From: Treponema sp.
Lineage (GTDB): Bacteria; Spirochaetota; Spirochaetia; Treponematales; Treponemataceae
Direction of reading: 5' to 3'
Length of the DNA: 28,454 nucleotides
Assembly: GCA_022510885.1 (NCBI GenBank)
Contig: JAFLSP010000006.1
Span: 1 to 28,454 of the forward strand
Shown piece after piece: positions 7,733 through 15,187 of this stretch. Position 1 is the stretch's first letter. The number at the start of each line of letters is the position of its first letter. Below the pieces are notes generated by a model, which was not told where the DNA came from, searched no databases, and saw nothing but the letters and a program-made list of their open reading frames with translations. Both the position numbers and the translations under genes were made by a program.

Positions 7733-8662
7733 GCAGTCGCGCAGCATTTCCGCGAATGCGGGCGGGATTTCCGCGCGGATTTCGACGGGGAGTGCGCAGG
7801 GGTTATCGCCGAACGCAAGGTGGTGCGCGTGCAGGAAGAAATCCTGCGCCGTCGCGCCGCGTCTGCCACCGTAAGCCGTGTCGCCGAGCAGGGGGAAGCC
7901 GTGCGCCGCTGCCTGCGCGCGAATTTGGTGCTTGCGTCCCGTTGTGATGCGGCACTGCACAAGCGTGACAGGAACGCCATTATACGAACCAACGGCGAGC
8001 GGCTTTATGCTGGTTAGCGCGTTTTTTCCGTGTTCGCCGACCGCGACAGTGTAGAAATTTTTAGATGCTGTATCTTTTTTTGCAACGGCATCTTCCCATA
8101 GTTGCTCCGTCTCCACTGTTCCCTGCACGAGCGCGAGGTAGGTCTTCTGTATGCGATGCGCTTGCAGTGCGTCCGAGAACCACCGCGCGCCGCGCAGGCT
8201 CTGCGAGAACACGACGATGCCTGTGGTCTTGCGGTCGAGGCGGTGCAGCGGACCGCAACGGAACGAGAGCGAGTCGCTATCTTTATGGAAGAATACAAAG
8301 TCGTCCCGCACCATGTCCGAGAGCGAGCGTCCGCCATGTCTCGTCGTCTGCACGGGTATGTCATACGGCTTGTTTACGATGAGCAGGTCGTCGTTTCTGA
8401 ACAGCACGAGGTGTTCGGGGAGGGGCGTGGCATTCCGCTCTGCGCCGTTATCCGCGCCCATGAGCATATTCGCAACCGCGATGTCGCTTCCGGCACGCAC
8501 GCGGAAATCCTGTTTCCGTTTTTTGCCGTCCACGGTGACAAGCCCCTTGCGGAGCGCGCCGTACACGTGCGAGAGCGGCTGTCCCGGCAGGAGGCGGCGG
8601 ATAAGGACATCGAGGCGGCGCCCGTCGTCGTCTTGTCCTGCGGTCAGATGCGTAAACTCCAT
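7706..8662 (-). CDS. RluA-family rRNA/tRNA pseudouridine synthase
   Basis: The 318-aa enzyme isomerises uridine to pseudouridine in structured RNA. An S4-like RNA-binding segment occupies about residues 12-65 (DGRRLDVLIRRLLPG...VTVDGKKRKQDFRVRAG). The synthase domain follows with DDLLIVNKPYDIPV, the catalytic HRLDRKTTGIVVF (active-site Asp), the KTYLALVQG strand, GRKHQIRAQAAAHGFPLLGD and FFLHAHHLAF. These place it in the RluA/C/D group; the specific target base cannot be assigned. The ATG at 8662 has a ribosome binding site AGGAT about 6 nt upstream on the minus strand. It is divergent from the DUF212 gene. Confidence 0.9.
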   Translation of the reverse strand: MEFTHLTAGQDDDGRRLDVLIRRLLPGQPLSHVYGALRKGLVTVDGKKRKQDFRVRAGSDIAVANMLMGADNGAERNATPLPEHLVLFRNDDLLIVNKPYDIPVQTTRHGGRSLSDMVRDDFVFFHKDSDSLSFRCGPLHRLDRKTTGIVVFSQSLRGARWFSDALQAHRIQKTYLALVQGTVETEQLWEDAVAKKDTASKNFYTVAVGEHGKNALTSIKPLAVGSYNGVPVTLVQCRITTGRKHQIRAQAAAHGFPLLGDTAYGGRRGATAQDFFLHAHHLAFGDNPCALPVEIRAEIPPAFAEMLRDCLINFSTPL

Positions 8663-8697
8663 GGTTTATCCTAGCGGGAAAATCTGCCTTTTGCTAC

Positions 8698-8725
8698 TAG
8701 ACAAAAACCGCCATACGGATACAAT
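8698..8725 (+). promoter_or_regulatory. Promoter of the DUF212 gene and probably of the downstream rnf chain
   Basis: TAGACA (8698-8703, 5 of 6) and TACAAT (8720-8725, 5 of 6) are 16 bp apart. The last two bases of the -10 box form the A and T of an in-frame ATG at 8724, so that codon would lie upstream of the transcript. The next in-frame ATG (8733) is 7 nt after the -10 box and would be a leaderless start. Confidence 0.65.
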
Positions 8726-8732
8726 GAAGAAC

Positions 8733-9212
8733 ATGGATTCCAATCTTCGCGAGCAGATGCAGCAGTTGTTTTCCTCCTCGGTTTTCCTTGCGTGCGTGTT
8801 CAGCTGGCTGAGCGCGCAGGTCATCAAGACGGTTATCAAGCTGTTCGGCGGGAACATCCATAGTATCGGAGAGCTGTTTGAGCTGCTCATCTGGCGCACG
8901 GGAAGCATGCCGTCGGCGCACTCCGCGTTGGTTTCGTCGCTGTGTACGTCCATTGGCTTTCGCTCGGGCATCGCCTCCGACGTGTTCGTCCTGTCCGCCT
9001 GTTTTTTTTTCGTGACGGTTCGCGACGCGCTGGGCGTGCGGCGCGCGAGCGGCATTCAGGCACGCACGCTGAACGAAATCGGCAGGACATTGCAGGAAAA
9101 AGGTGTCCATGACTATCGGCAGATAAAAGAAGTGCAGGGGCATACGCCGCTTGAGGTGTTCGTGGGCGTGCTGCTCGGTTTTTTCGTGGGCGTTGCCTTT
9201 TCAGTCTTGTGA
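8733..9212 (+). CDS. Divergent PAP2 family (DUF212, YuiD-like) membrane protein
   Basis: A 159-aa integral membrane protein of the DUF212 family, distantly related to PAP2 phosphatases. The signature is intact: a first membrane helix ending in WLSAQVIKTVIK, GSMPSAHSALVSSL at about residue 56, RDALGVRRASGIQARTLNEI, and VQGHTPLEVFVGVLLGFFVG near the end. Lipid-phosphate chemistry is suggested by the PAP2 relationship but is not proven for this family. The start is chosen at ATG 8733 from the promoter position; ATG 8724 would add three residues. A run of nine T at 9002-9010 lies in the coding sequence and could cause slippage. The stop is 18 nt before the next start, so it probably heads the rnf transcript. 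Confidence 0.88.
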   Translation: MDSNLREQMQQLFSSSVFLACVFSWLSAQVIKTVIKLFGGNIHSIGELFELLIWRTGSMPSAHSALVSSLCTSIGFRSGIASDVFVLSACFFFVTVRDALGVRRASGIQARTLNEIGRTLQEKGVHDYRQIKEVQGHTPLEVFVGVLLGFFVGVAFSVL

Positions 9213-9230
9213 CGCATGGTGGTGGGAGCG

Positions 9231-10613
9231 ATGAAAAATATTCGGACGATAATCCTTGCGGCCGCTGTCTGCGCCGTTGCGCTCGGTCTGTTTGCCACGT
9301 TCAGGACGATGCCGGCAAGCCGTCTGTGGAAAGGCTACCGCGTGCTGTGCGTCCGCTCCGGCACGGTAACGGACGAGCAGGTCTATGCGCTGCTGGAAAA
9401 CAGCGGGTGCAGGGACGTGGTGGCGCGGACGAATCAGGGTATCCCGCTTGTCTCCCGCTACAGCCCCGTGCAGGTGCAGGCGGCAGATTCCTACCTCGCA
9501 AAACGGAACGCCTTTTTCCGCGACGAGCGCGACGAGGCGATGGTGTTCTATGTCCCCGAAGGACAGGATGCCGCCCTGTCGCGCGCGCTTGATGACTTGC
9601 AGGCGGCGGGCGTAGCGGCAGCGACGGACGGCGCAGCATCGTTTCCTTGGATAAGTCCGGTTGTCTGTGCGGCGTTCGCGCTCGTCTGCGTCATTTTTGC
9701 CCGGCGGCGGCTCTCGCTTGCGGTCGCGCTCCTGTTTCTGCTCGCCTTTTCGGTTAGCCGCCCGTTCGCTACGACGAGCGCGGCGGTCTGCCTTGCAAGT
9801 TACGGCTTTTTCCTTTTGCAGAAGATTTGGGGACGGCACGGTTTCGTAAAAAGCGCGACGCGCCCGTTGGTCGTCGTCTGCCTCTGTGTGCCGGTGGTGC
9901 TGCTGTCCGTGTCGTCGCCGTTGGGAGCGTTGTTCTATGTGGTCGCGGTCGCGGCGGGCGGTTCTGCAGCCTTGCTTGCCGCCCAACTCAAAACCGTGTA
10001 TGATGAGAGACGTTCGCGCCTGTTCGCGCCCGTTCCTATCCGCAGCGCGCGGTTCGTTCCGCTTATCGAGCGTACTGACATGCGAGTCGTCGCATTGCTC
10101 GCACTTGCTGCGGCGGTCATGCTGGTGTTTTCGCTCATGCGTCCTGTGGCACGGTCAACGGCATCGTCGCTTCCGCCTGTCCCTGCGCCTGTCGCGGGTG
10201 CGGCACGGCTTCCCGACTGGGACGACTTCCTTGCATGGAGCTGGCAGACGGTCACGTTTCCGTACCGCCGCTTGTCTGACGGCGCAGCGGAGACGCCCGT
10301 TGAGGGCGAGCGCGTGGTCATGCGGGAGTACGCGGATGAGGGCGGCGTCATTGCGGAGCGCGAGCAGACGGCGTTCGTGTACAACGGCGCGTTCCGCAGC
10401 TCCGTGCATGATTCGGTGCGGAAGTTGCCGTATCCCGCATTGGAGAAGATGCTGCTGCGGCAGGGCAGGGACGCGCGCTATTCGTATGCGACGGGCGCGG
10501 GGTATGTGGGCGAACGGTTCGGCGTGCCGCTTCTGGCGGTGTTCGTGCTGATTCCTGCGGGAATCATCGGGTATGTGATGATGGCGAGAAAGCAGTATGG
10601 CATCAGTTTCTGA
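9231..10613 (+). CDS. Polytopic membrane protein of unknown function, encoded directly upstream of and overlapping rnfC
   Basis: A 460-aa protein. It has an N-terminal membrane helix (about 5-22), a soluble domain of about 100 residues, a block of several membrane helices (about 125-235), another helix near 285-303, a second soluble domain, and a C-terminal helix near 430-455. No known domain or catalytic motif was recognised. Its last 17 nt overlap rnfC, so the two are probably translated together and it may be an accessory subunit or assembly factor of the Rnf complex; that is inference. From memory, treponemes carry an unassigned gene at this place in their rnf clusters. ATG 9231 is preferred because GGTGGTGGGAG precedes it; ATG 9216 is in frame. 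Confidence 0.75.
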   Translation: MKNIRTIILAAAVCAVALGLFATFRTMPASRLWKGYRVLCVRSGTVTDEQVYALLENSGCRDVVARTNQGIPLVSRYSPVQVQAADSYLAKRNAFFRDERDEAMVFYVPEGQDAALSRALDDLQAAGVAAATDGAASFPWISPVVCAAFALVCVIFARRRLSLAVALLFLLAFSVSRPFATTSAAVCLASYGFFLLQKIWGRHGFVKSATRPLVVVCLCVPVVLLSVSSPLGALFYVVAVAAGGSAALLAAQLKTVYDERRSRLFAPVPIRSARFVPLIERTDMRVVALLALAAAVMLVFSLMRPVARSTASSLPPVPAPVAGAARLPDWDDFLAWSWQTVTFPYRRLSDGAAETPVEGERVVMREYADEGGVIAEREQTAFVYNGAFRSSVHDSVRKLPYPALEKMLLRQGRDARYSYATGAGYVGERFGVPLLAVFVLIPAGIIGYVMMARKQYGISF

Positions 10614-11895
10614 TTTTATTTCCGAGGACACGGGGGCATTCTCCTGCACGGTCAGCGCGTTCCTGCCGCGTGCCGCCATCGTGCCGTTCGATTGCGAGCC
10701 GAACGGGCGGTCGGACGTCCTGGTGCGCGCGGGCGACGTCGTGCGGGAAGGGCAGACGATTGCGCAGAGCACCTATAGTTCCGTGCAGGCGACGATTCCG
10801 GGAACGGTGGAGGCAGTCTCGGCAGTGCAACTCCCGGACGGAACGCTGGGGCAGGCGGCGACTATCAATTTGGGCGGGGCATTCTCTTTTACGGGGAAGC
10901 CGCGCCGCCGCATCGACTGGAATTTCTGCGAAATCGGCATGATACAGCGACTGCTTGCCGAACACGGCGTGGTCAACACATTCGCAGGATGCGAGCCGCT
11001 GTGTGCGCAGATACTGAACCTGCACCCGAGAAGCGCGCGCGTGCTCGCCGTGCGGCTTTTTGACGACGACCCCAGTCGCGTGACCGAGGCATTTATCGCG
11101 GAGCATCACGCGACGGAAGTCTGCGAGGGTGCGGCGATTGTCGCGAAAGCGATGGGGGCACGCGGTGTCGTATTCGCATACGGCGCGAGCGGGCATGGGG
11201 CGACATGGCACGGCGATGCCTCGTTCGCCGTGCCCGTGTGCGAGGTCGTCTGCGACACGACCCGCTATCCGGCAGGAACGCGGCACGATATTGTCGCCGC
11301 CGTAAAGCGGCAGTGCAAGGACGAGCCGTTCTCCGCTATCGGAAATCGCGACGTGTACATTGATGCGCCGACGGCATTGGCGGCATATCGTGCGGTCGCG
11401 CTTTCCACGCCGCTCATGGAGACCTATGTGCACGTGACCGGCGGCTGCCTGAACGCGGCGGCAATGATGCGCGTCAGAATCGGGACGACGCTGGGCGACC
11501 TTGCCGCGCAGTGCGGCGGTTTCAAGCGTCCCGTAGCGGGCATCGTGGTCAACGGCATCACGACGGGCTTTTCCGTGAGCAGCCTCGCTGTGCCGGTCAG
11601 CAAGATGGTGAAATCCGTGGCGTTTCTGCCAGCACGGAAGGCTCGGCGACAGCATGACGAGGAGTGCGTCCGCTGCGGCAGTTGCCGGAAAGTCTGCCCG
11701 GTCGGTCTGTATCCCGACATGTTCCGCCGTTCGTTCCTGCATGGGGCGGACGCAACTGAGCTGGAAAAGCGTTTCGCGGAGACGAGCGTGCTCTGTACCG
11801 ACTGCGCGTTGTGCAACGCGGTCTGCCCGGCGCGGCTTCCGCTCAGCCAGATTGCCGCGCTTTTGAAAGGAACCTATAATGATAATGAAGCATAG
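10597..11895 (+). CDS. rnfC: Rnf electron transport complex subunit C (divergent)
   Basis: RnfC is the peripheral Fe-S subunit that normally exchanges electrons with NADH. The 432-aa product has the N-terminal barrel-sandwich region (about 20-95), a central segment matching the family around FDDDPSRVTEAF and GAAIVAKAMGARGVVFA, and two C-terminal [4Fe-4S] motifs: Cys357, 360, 363, 367 and Cys400, 403, 406, 410, each CxxCxxCxxxCP. The glycine-rich GGAGFPT loop that binds FMN/NADH in canonical RnfC is not present; the corresponding stretch reads HGVVNTFAGCEP at 123-134. The GGPMMG element is likewise replaced by NGITTG. This suggests loss or change of NADH use. It overlaps the upstream and downstream genes by 17 nt each. 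Confidence 0.85.
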   Translation: MASVSDFISEDTGAFSCTVSAFLPRAAIVPFDCEPNGRSDVLVRAGDVVREGQTIAQSTYSSVQATIPGTVEAVSAVQLPDGTLGQAATINLGGAFSFTGKPRRRIDWNFCEIGMIQRLLAEHGVVNTFAGCEPLCAQILNLHPRSARVLAVRLFDDDPSRVTEAFIAEHHATEVCEGAAIVAKAMGARGVVFAYGASGHGATWHGDASFAVPVCEVVCDTTRYPAGTRHDIVAAVKRQCKDEPFSAIGNRDVYIDAPTALAAYRAVALSTPLMETYVHVTGGCLNAAAMMRVRIGTTLGDLAAQCGGFKRPVAGIVVNGITTGFSVSSLAVPVSKMVKSVAFLPARKARRQHDEECVRCGSCRKVCPVGLYPDMFRRSFLHGADATELEKRFAETSVLCTDCALCNAVCPARLPLSQIAALLKGTYNDNEA

Positions 11896-12955
11896 ATTTA
11901 CGACGGTCTCATTGCGACCATACACGTATCTCGCGCCGTCCGTGCAGACCAAAGGATGCGCCTTCCTGCTCGTGCTGTTGCCGCACGTGTGCTTGCTGTT
12001 TCTCACGCACAGTTGGGGCGCGCTTGGCGTGGTAGCGGGCGCAGTGCTCGCGTCGTTTGCCGTGACGGGCATCGGCTGCTGCTTCGCGCGTCCGGGCGCA
12101 TTCGTTTGGGTCGCCGCGCTCGTGCGGGGGCTGGTCATCGGGTTGCTCGTGCCGTCGTCCTATCCGCCGCTGGCGGTGTTTTTGGTCGCGCTGTGCGTAC
12201 TGTTGCTGTGCGCGCACGTCCTCGGCGGTTTTACGGACGCATGGGTGAATCCCGTCGCGCTGACGGTGGCAGTCTGCTGGCTTTTGCGTACCGACTTATT
12301 TCCCGCGCTCGCGCTTGGCGCGGAGGACTTGCAGACGCAGAACGTCGCGCTCGCGCTTATCCAGGACGGCACGTTCCCGGTAATGGGCGCAGATACGCGG
12401 ATTACGGCGTTCCTGAACAAAAACGTGTTCGGCATTTTCGGCGTGTCCATTCCCGAGGGCTACGTGTCGCTCCTGTGGGATTCGCACGCGCCCGTTGCGG
12501 CATTCCGCTTCAACCTGCTTACATTGGTCACGTCGGTGGTCCTCATCTCCTTTGACATCGTGAGCGCGCTCGTTCCGGCGGTCTACCTTGCGGTCTACGC
12601 GCTGCTCGTGCGCTTCCTCGCGCCGATGTGCTATGGCGGGACGGTGGGGCAGGGCGATATGCTGTTCGCCCTGCTGACGAGCGGGACGCTGTTCTGCACG
12701 TTGTTCCTGCTGCAATGGTATGGCACGACCCCGGTAACGGCGGCGGGAAAAGTCGCCTACGGGATTTTCGCGGGCGTGGCGGCGTTCCTCATCGTGGGGG
12801 CGGGCGGCTCGGGCGCAGGGTCGGCGTTCACGATATTGGTTATGAACGTGGTTTCTCCGCTCATCGTCGCGGCGGAGACGGCGGCAGAAAAGCAGTATCT
12901 GCACGCGCTGCTCCTGCCACGGGTGCGGGCTTTCAAGGACGGTCATCATGCTTGA
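11879..12955 (+). CDS. rnfD: Rnf electron transport complex subunit D (divergent)
   Basis: A 358-aa membrane protein of the RnfD/NqrB family. Recognisable parts are the N-terminal SLRPYTYLAPSVQTKG, GGFTDAWVNPVALTVAV at about 120-136, PEGYVSLLWD, and the C-terminal FLLQWYGTTPVTAAGK followed by a glycine-rich helix and ILVMNVVSPLI. Canonical RnfD/NqrB carries a covalently bound FMN on Thr of an SGAT-type motif; I find no such motif, only DTRITAFLNKNVFG in the matching loop. An AAAGG ribosome binding site lies 8 nt before ATG 11879, inside rnfC. The 3' end overlaps rnfG by 8 nt. Confidence 0.85.
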   Translation: MIMKHRFTTVSLRPYTYLAPSVQTKGCAFLLVLLPHVCLLFLTHSWGALGVVAGAVLASFAVTGIGCCFARPGAFVWVAALVRGLVIGLLVPSSYPPLAVFLVALCVLLLCAHVLGGFTDAWVNPVALTVAVCWLLRTDLFPALALGAEDLQTQNVALALIQDGTFPVMGADTRITAFLNKNVFGIFGVSIPEGYVSLLWDSHAPVAAFRFNLLTLVTSVVLISFDIVSALVPAVYLAVYALLVRFLAPMCYGGTVGQGDMLFALLTSGTLFCTLFLLQWYGTTPVTAAGKVAYGIFAGVAAFLIVGAGGSGAGSAFTILVMNVVSPLIVAAETAAEKQYLHALLLPRVRAFKDGHHA

Positions 12956-13427
12956 GAACGAGATGAAAGCGGCGCTCAAGAAGTATGGCATCTTCCTCGG
13001 CATCCTCGCGGGCATGACGGCACTTGTTCTGTGCTCCGTTCTGCTCGCGCGCGGGTCATGGCGGCGCGGACTTGCGCTGGCCGTGCAGGAGACGCTCGAC
13101 GCGCACTATCCCGACACCTATGCCGTGGGCAATTTTATGGACATCAGCGCGCCCATCGCCACGAGCGCGGCGGTCTTTTCCGTGCGTCCGCGTCGGGCAA
13201 ACACGACGGAGCTGTCCGCTTACTGCGTCATCGTGCGGATGCCTACGCTTGCCGGTGCCGCGCCCGCGCTGTTCTTGTACAGCCCGCGCGCTGGCGCGCA
13301 GTTTGTCGGTTACGCGCTCGACCCGGGCAAGGCAGCGCACGTCATGAACGCCACCGTGCAGCGCAGTATGATTGCGTACTGGCAGAAACAGGTGCCGCTC
13401 ATCTTGGGAAAGGCGGGGGTACGATGA
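12948..13427 (+). CDS. rnfG: Rnf electron transport complex subunit G-like protein (short)
   Basis: A 159-aa protein assigned to RnfG mainly from its place between rnfD and rnfE and its layout: one N-terminal membrane helix (about 12-34) and an extracytoplasmic domain. The family usually has about 200 residues and a covalent FMN attached to Thr in a D-x-x-SGAT-x-S/T motif. Here the best candidate is VMNATVQRS at 132-140, with Thr136 as the possible attachment residue; the Asp and the Ser-Gly are missing. Whether it still carries flavin is open. AAGGA lies 8 nt before ATG 12948, and the stop forms ATGA with rnfE. Confidence 0.65.
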   Translation: MLENEMKAALKKYGIFLGILAGMTALVLCSVLLARGSWRRGLALAVQETLDAHYPDTYAVGNFMDISAPIATSAAVFSVRPRRANTTELSAYCVIVRMPTLAGAAPALFLYSPRAGAQFVGYALDPGKAAHVMNATVQRSMIAYWQKQVPLILGKAGVR

Positions 13428-14041
13428 GAAACAGAACCATCTATTTCTACGTGGCGGCATCGCTTGCGACCGTCGTTCCCGTTCCCGGCAGGCTCGCGTT
13501 CGGACTGCTGATGGTCGTGCTCTTCAATATCCAGGTTGTGACGGGCGTACTGACCTGCCACCTCGCGGCGCGGCTCAAATTGGACGATTTGCAGCGCGTG
13601 ATTGTCTCGGTGGAGCTGATTGCGATAACTATCCTGTACAAGCAGCTTGTCATGCTCGTGTGTCCCGTCGCCGCGCTCACGCTGGGCTTCCTCATCTATC
13701 TTCCCGCGCTCTCCTCGGCAGTCATCGAGTTCTCCTATAAAAACAACGTGGGAACGCTGGCGGAAGACCTGAAAGAAAAGGCGGCGCGCAACGGCGTGTT
13801 CTCGGCGGTCGCGCTCGCGCTCTTTTTCGTGCGCGACACCATTGGATTCGGCACGGTGACGTTTCCCGCCTGGCAGCGGATTGCGGCGGCGCATCTGCCC
13901 GTGTTTCCGGGTACCGCGGCTGTCGGAGCGTTTCTTGCGACCGTGCCGGGCGCGTTCGTGCTTGCCGCGCTTCTGCTCGCGCTGTATCTGTTCGTCACAG
14001 GGCAGTTCGCCAGAATCGCGCGCGCGGGAGGTGGGCAATAA
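13424..14041 (+). CDS. rnfE: Rnf electron transport complex subunit E (divergent)
   Basis: A 205-aa polytopic membrane protein of the RnfA/RnfE (NqrD/NqrE) family, identified by position, hydrophobicity and the segment VRDTIGFGTVTFP, which corresponds to the REIxGxGT region of RnfE. Canonical RnfE supplies two cysteines to an intramembrane [2Fe-2S] site, in GLCP near the N-terminus and in a PNC/TNC motif after the middle. In this protein the first position aligns with VAASLATVVP and no Cys exists after residue 80; the only cysteines are 45 and 80. The start ATG overlaps the rnfG stop (ATGA), and the stop overlaps rnfA (TAATG). Confidence 0.8.
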   Translation: MRNRTIYFYVAASLATVVPVPGRLAFGLLMVVLFNIQVVTGVLTCHLAARLKLDDLQRVIVSVELIAITILYKQLVMLVCPVAALTLGFLIYLPALSSAVIEFSYKNNVGTLAEDLKEKAARNGVFSAVALALFFVRDTIGFGTVTFPAWQRIAAAHLPVFPGTAAVGAFLATVPGAFVLAALLLALYLFVTGQFARIARAGGGQ

Positions 14042-14601
14042 TGCTTGCGGCGGTCATTTACTACGTGCTTTCTGCCTCGGCGTTCCTGCTTTACGGCATC
14101 GGGCTGCACAATCTGCTCGCGGCGAACAGCAGCTACGGTTCGCTCGTCCTGACGGGCACGAAATCGCTCATCACGGTGACGATGACGGTTTCGGTCTCCT
14201 ATGTAATCGTCGGCACGGTGCTCGCGCCCGCGCAGCTTTCGGAGCTGTTTCCGCTGGTGGCAGTCCTCGTGTTCGTCTTGTTCTCCGCGGTCATCGAAGT
14301 CTTTGTGGGCATCGGCCTGCAAACTTCAATGACCGAATTCGGCGTACCGCTGCTGTGCGTGTTGCTCGCGCTCAATGAGGCGTCGTCCATCGGTGCGGCG
14401 GTCATCATTGCCATCTCGTGCGTGGCGGCGTTCTACCTGCTGTGCGGCATCATGTTCGCGCTGCGCAGCCGCTTTTCGCTGTTCGCGCCCGCGCCGGGAC
14501 TGCGGGTTTACTGCCTGCTGCTCGTGAGCCTTGCGGTTATCCTCATCGCGCTGAGCGCGTTCAACGTCTCGTGGCTCACGCAGCTGGGAGGCACGGAATG
14601 A
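14041..14601 (+). CDS. rnfA: Rnf electron transport complex subunit A (divergent)
   Basis: A 186-aa protein with about six membrane helices. It lines up without gaps with the N-terminus of E. coli RsxA as I remember it: the FLGLCPFMGVSKK stretch corresponds to YGIGLHNLLAANSS, so the first cluster cysteine is His23. The second conserved cysteine, in LPLITTNC, corresponds to VPLLCVLL at 102-109, where the matching residue is Leu109 and a Cys sits three places earlier (Cys106). Later parts (AAFYLLCGIMFALRSRF) match the family helix before the final loop. It is coupled to rnfE by TAATG and to rnfB by ATGA. Confidence 0.8.
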   Translation: MLAAVIYYVLSASAFLLYGIGLHNLLAANSSYGSLVLTGTKSLITVTMTVSVSYVIVGTVLAPAQLSELFPLVAVLVFVLFSAVIEVFVGIGLQTSMTEFGVPLLCVLLALNEASSIGAAVIIAISCVAAFYLLCGIMFALRSRFSLFAPAPGLRVYCLLLVSLAVILIALSAFNVSWLTQLGGTE

Positions 14602-15143
14602 TTTTTGCCATCCTGATGCTCGTCGTCTTCCTTGTCGTGGCGAGCGGCTTCGCGTTCTTCTTCTTTTGTTTTTTTGTGCCCGCGCTCAAGTCAAAGTATT
14701 ACGGCGTGTCCACGATTCTTTCTGCCGAAAAGGAAGTCGGCTACGAGGCGGAGAAAGAGGACGCGGTGCACGGCGACCCGACCAGGCGCGCCGTCATCGT
14801 CACCGCGCGGAAAGAGGAGGGCGCCCGCCGCCTGACCTACGCGGGCATGAGAAACTGCGCCGTCTTTCATGCGGCATACAAGACCGAATACCACGACTTC
14901 CACGGCTGCGCGGGGTTCGGCGACTGCGCGGCAGTCTGCCACCAGAACGCCATCGAGCTTGAGGACGGCATCGCCGTCGTGACGGACTTGTGCGACGGGT
15001 GCGGCGCGTGCATAAGCGCGTGTCCCGCGCGGCTGGTTTCGCTCGTAAAAAAAGACGGAACCGAGGACATTCCGTCAAAAAAACGTTGTACATTTTGGCG
15101 TAATTGGTATAGAATGGTACAATCGAGGTTAGGGAGGAGTTAG
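14598..15143 (+). CDS. rnfB: Rnf electron transport complex subunit B, short form
   Basis: RnfB is the ferredoxin-facing Fe-S subunit. This version is only 181 aa: an N-terminal membrane helix (about 3-28), a linker, then a ferredoxin-like module. The second cluster motif is standard (Cys132, 135, 138, 142, then Pro). The first has only Cys104, Cys110 and Cys114; where clostridial-type RnfB has a Cys four residues before the first of these there is Asp100, and the Pro after the last Cys is replaced by His. The separate N-terminal Fe-S domain of typical RnfB (260 or more aa) is absent. GGGAGG lies about 7 nt before ATG 14598. It closes the rnf chain. Confidence 0.8.
   Translation: MIFAILMLVVFLVVASGFAFFFFCFFVPALKSKYYGVSTILSAEKEVGYEAEKEDAVHGDPTRRAVIVTARKEEGARRLTYAGMRNCAVFHAAYKTEYHDFHGCAGFGDCAAVCHQNAIELEDGIAVVTDLCDGCGACISACPARLVSLVKKDGTEDIPSKKRCTFWRNWYRMVQSRLGRS
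15095..15123 (+). promoter_or_regulatory. Promoter of the GH57-like gene, inside the 3' end of rnfB
   Basis: TTGGCG (15095-15100, 4 of 6) and TACAAT (15118-15123, 5 of 6) are separated by 17 bp; an alternative TTGTAC/TATAGA pair lies about 10 bp earlier. Transcription should begin near 15130, directly at a strong AGGGAGGAG (15131-15139). That ribosome binding site is followed after 6 nt by TTG and then TAA (15146-15151), a start-stop pair, before the GTG at 15155 and ATG at 15188 of the gene. Confidence 0.5.
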
Positions 15144-15187
15144 CGTTGTAAGTTGTGCAGGGTGGGGCGCAGCACTCGTTTCTTTTT

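Noticed and set aside
8667..8674. TATCCTAG, which also occurs near 17199, as a shared promoter or operator element
   Set aside because: At 8667 it is the reverse complement of the ribosome binding site of the pseudouridine synthase gene. The second occurrence has no good -35 partner, so the match is probably chance.
9002..9010. T9 run in the DUF212 gene as a phase-variation switch
   Set aside because: It encodes consecutive phenylalanines in a membrane helix and the frame is intact on both sides. Slippage is possible but nothing else supports switching of this gene.
10603..12138. 511-codon minus-strand open frame opposite rnfC
   Set aside because: Arg/His-rich shadow frame; the plus strand encodes two perfect ferredoxin motifs and has proper ribosome sites and overlaps.
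15060..15090. A7 run near 15057 and A-rich stretch at the end of rnfB as a frameshift site explaining its short length
   Set aside because: The frame continues normally to the stop at 15143 and the missing part of RnfB is N-terminal, not downstream of this run.
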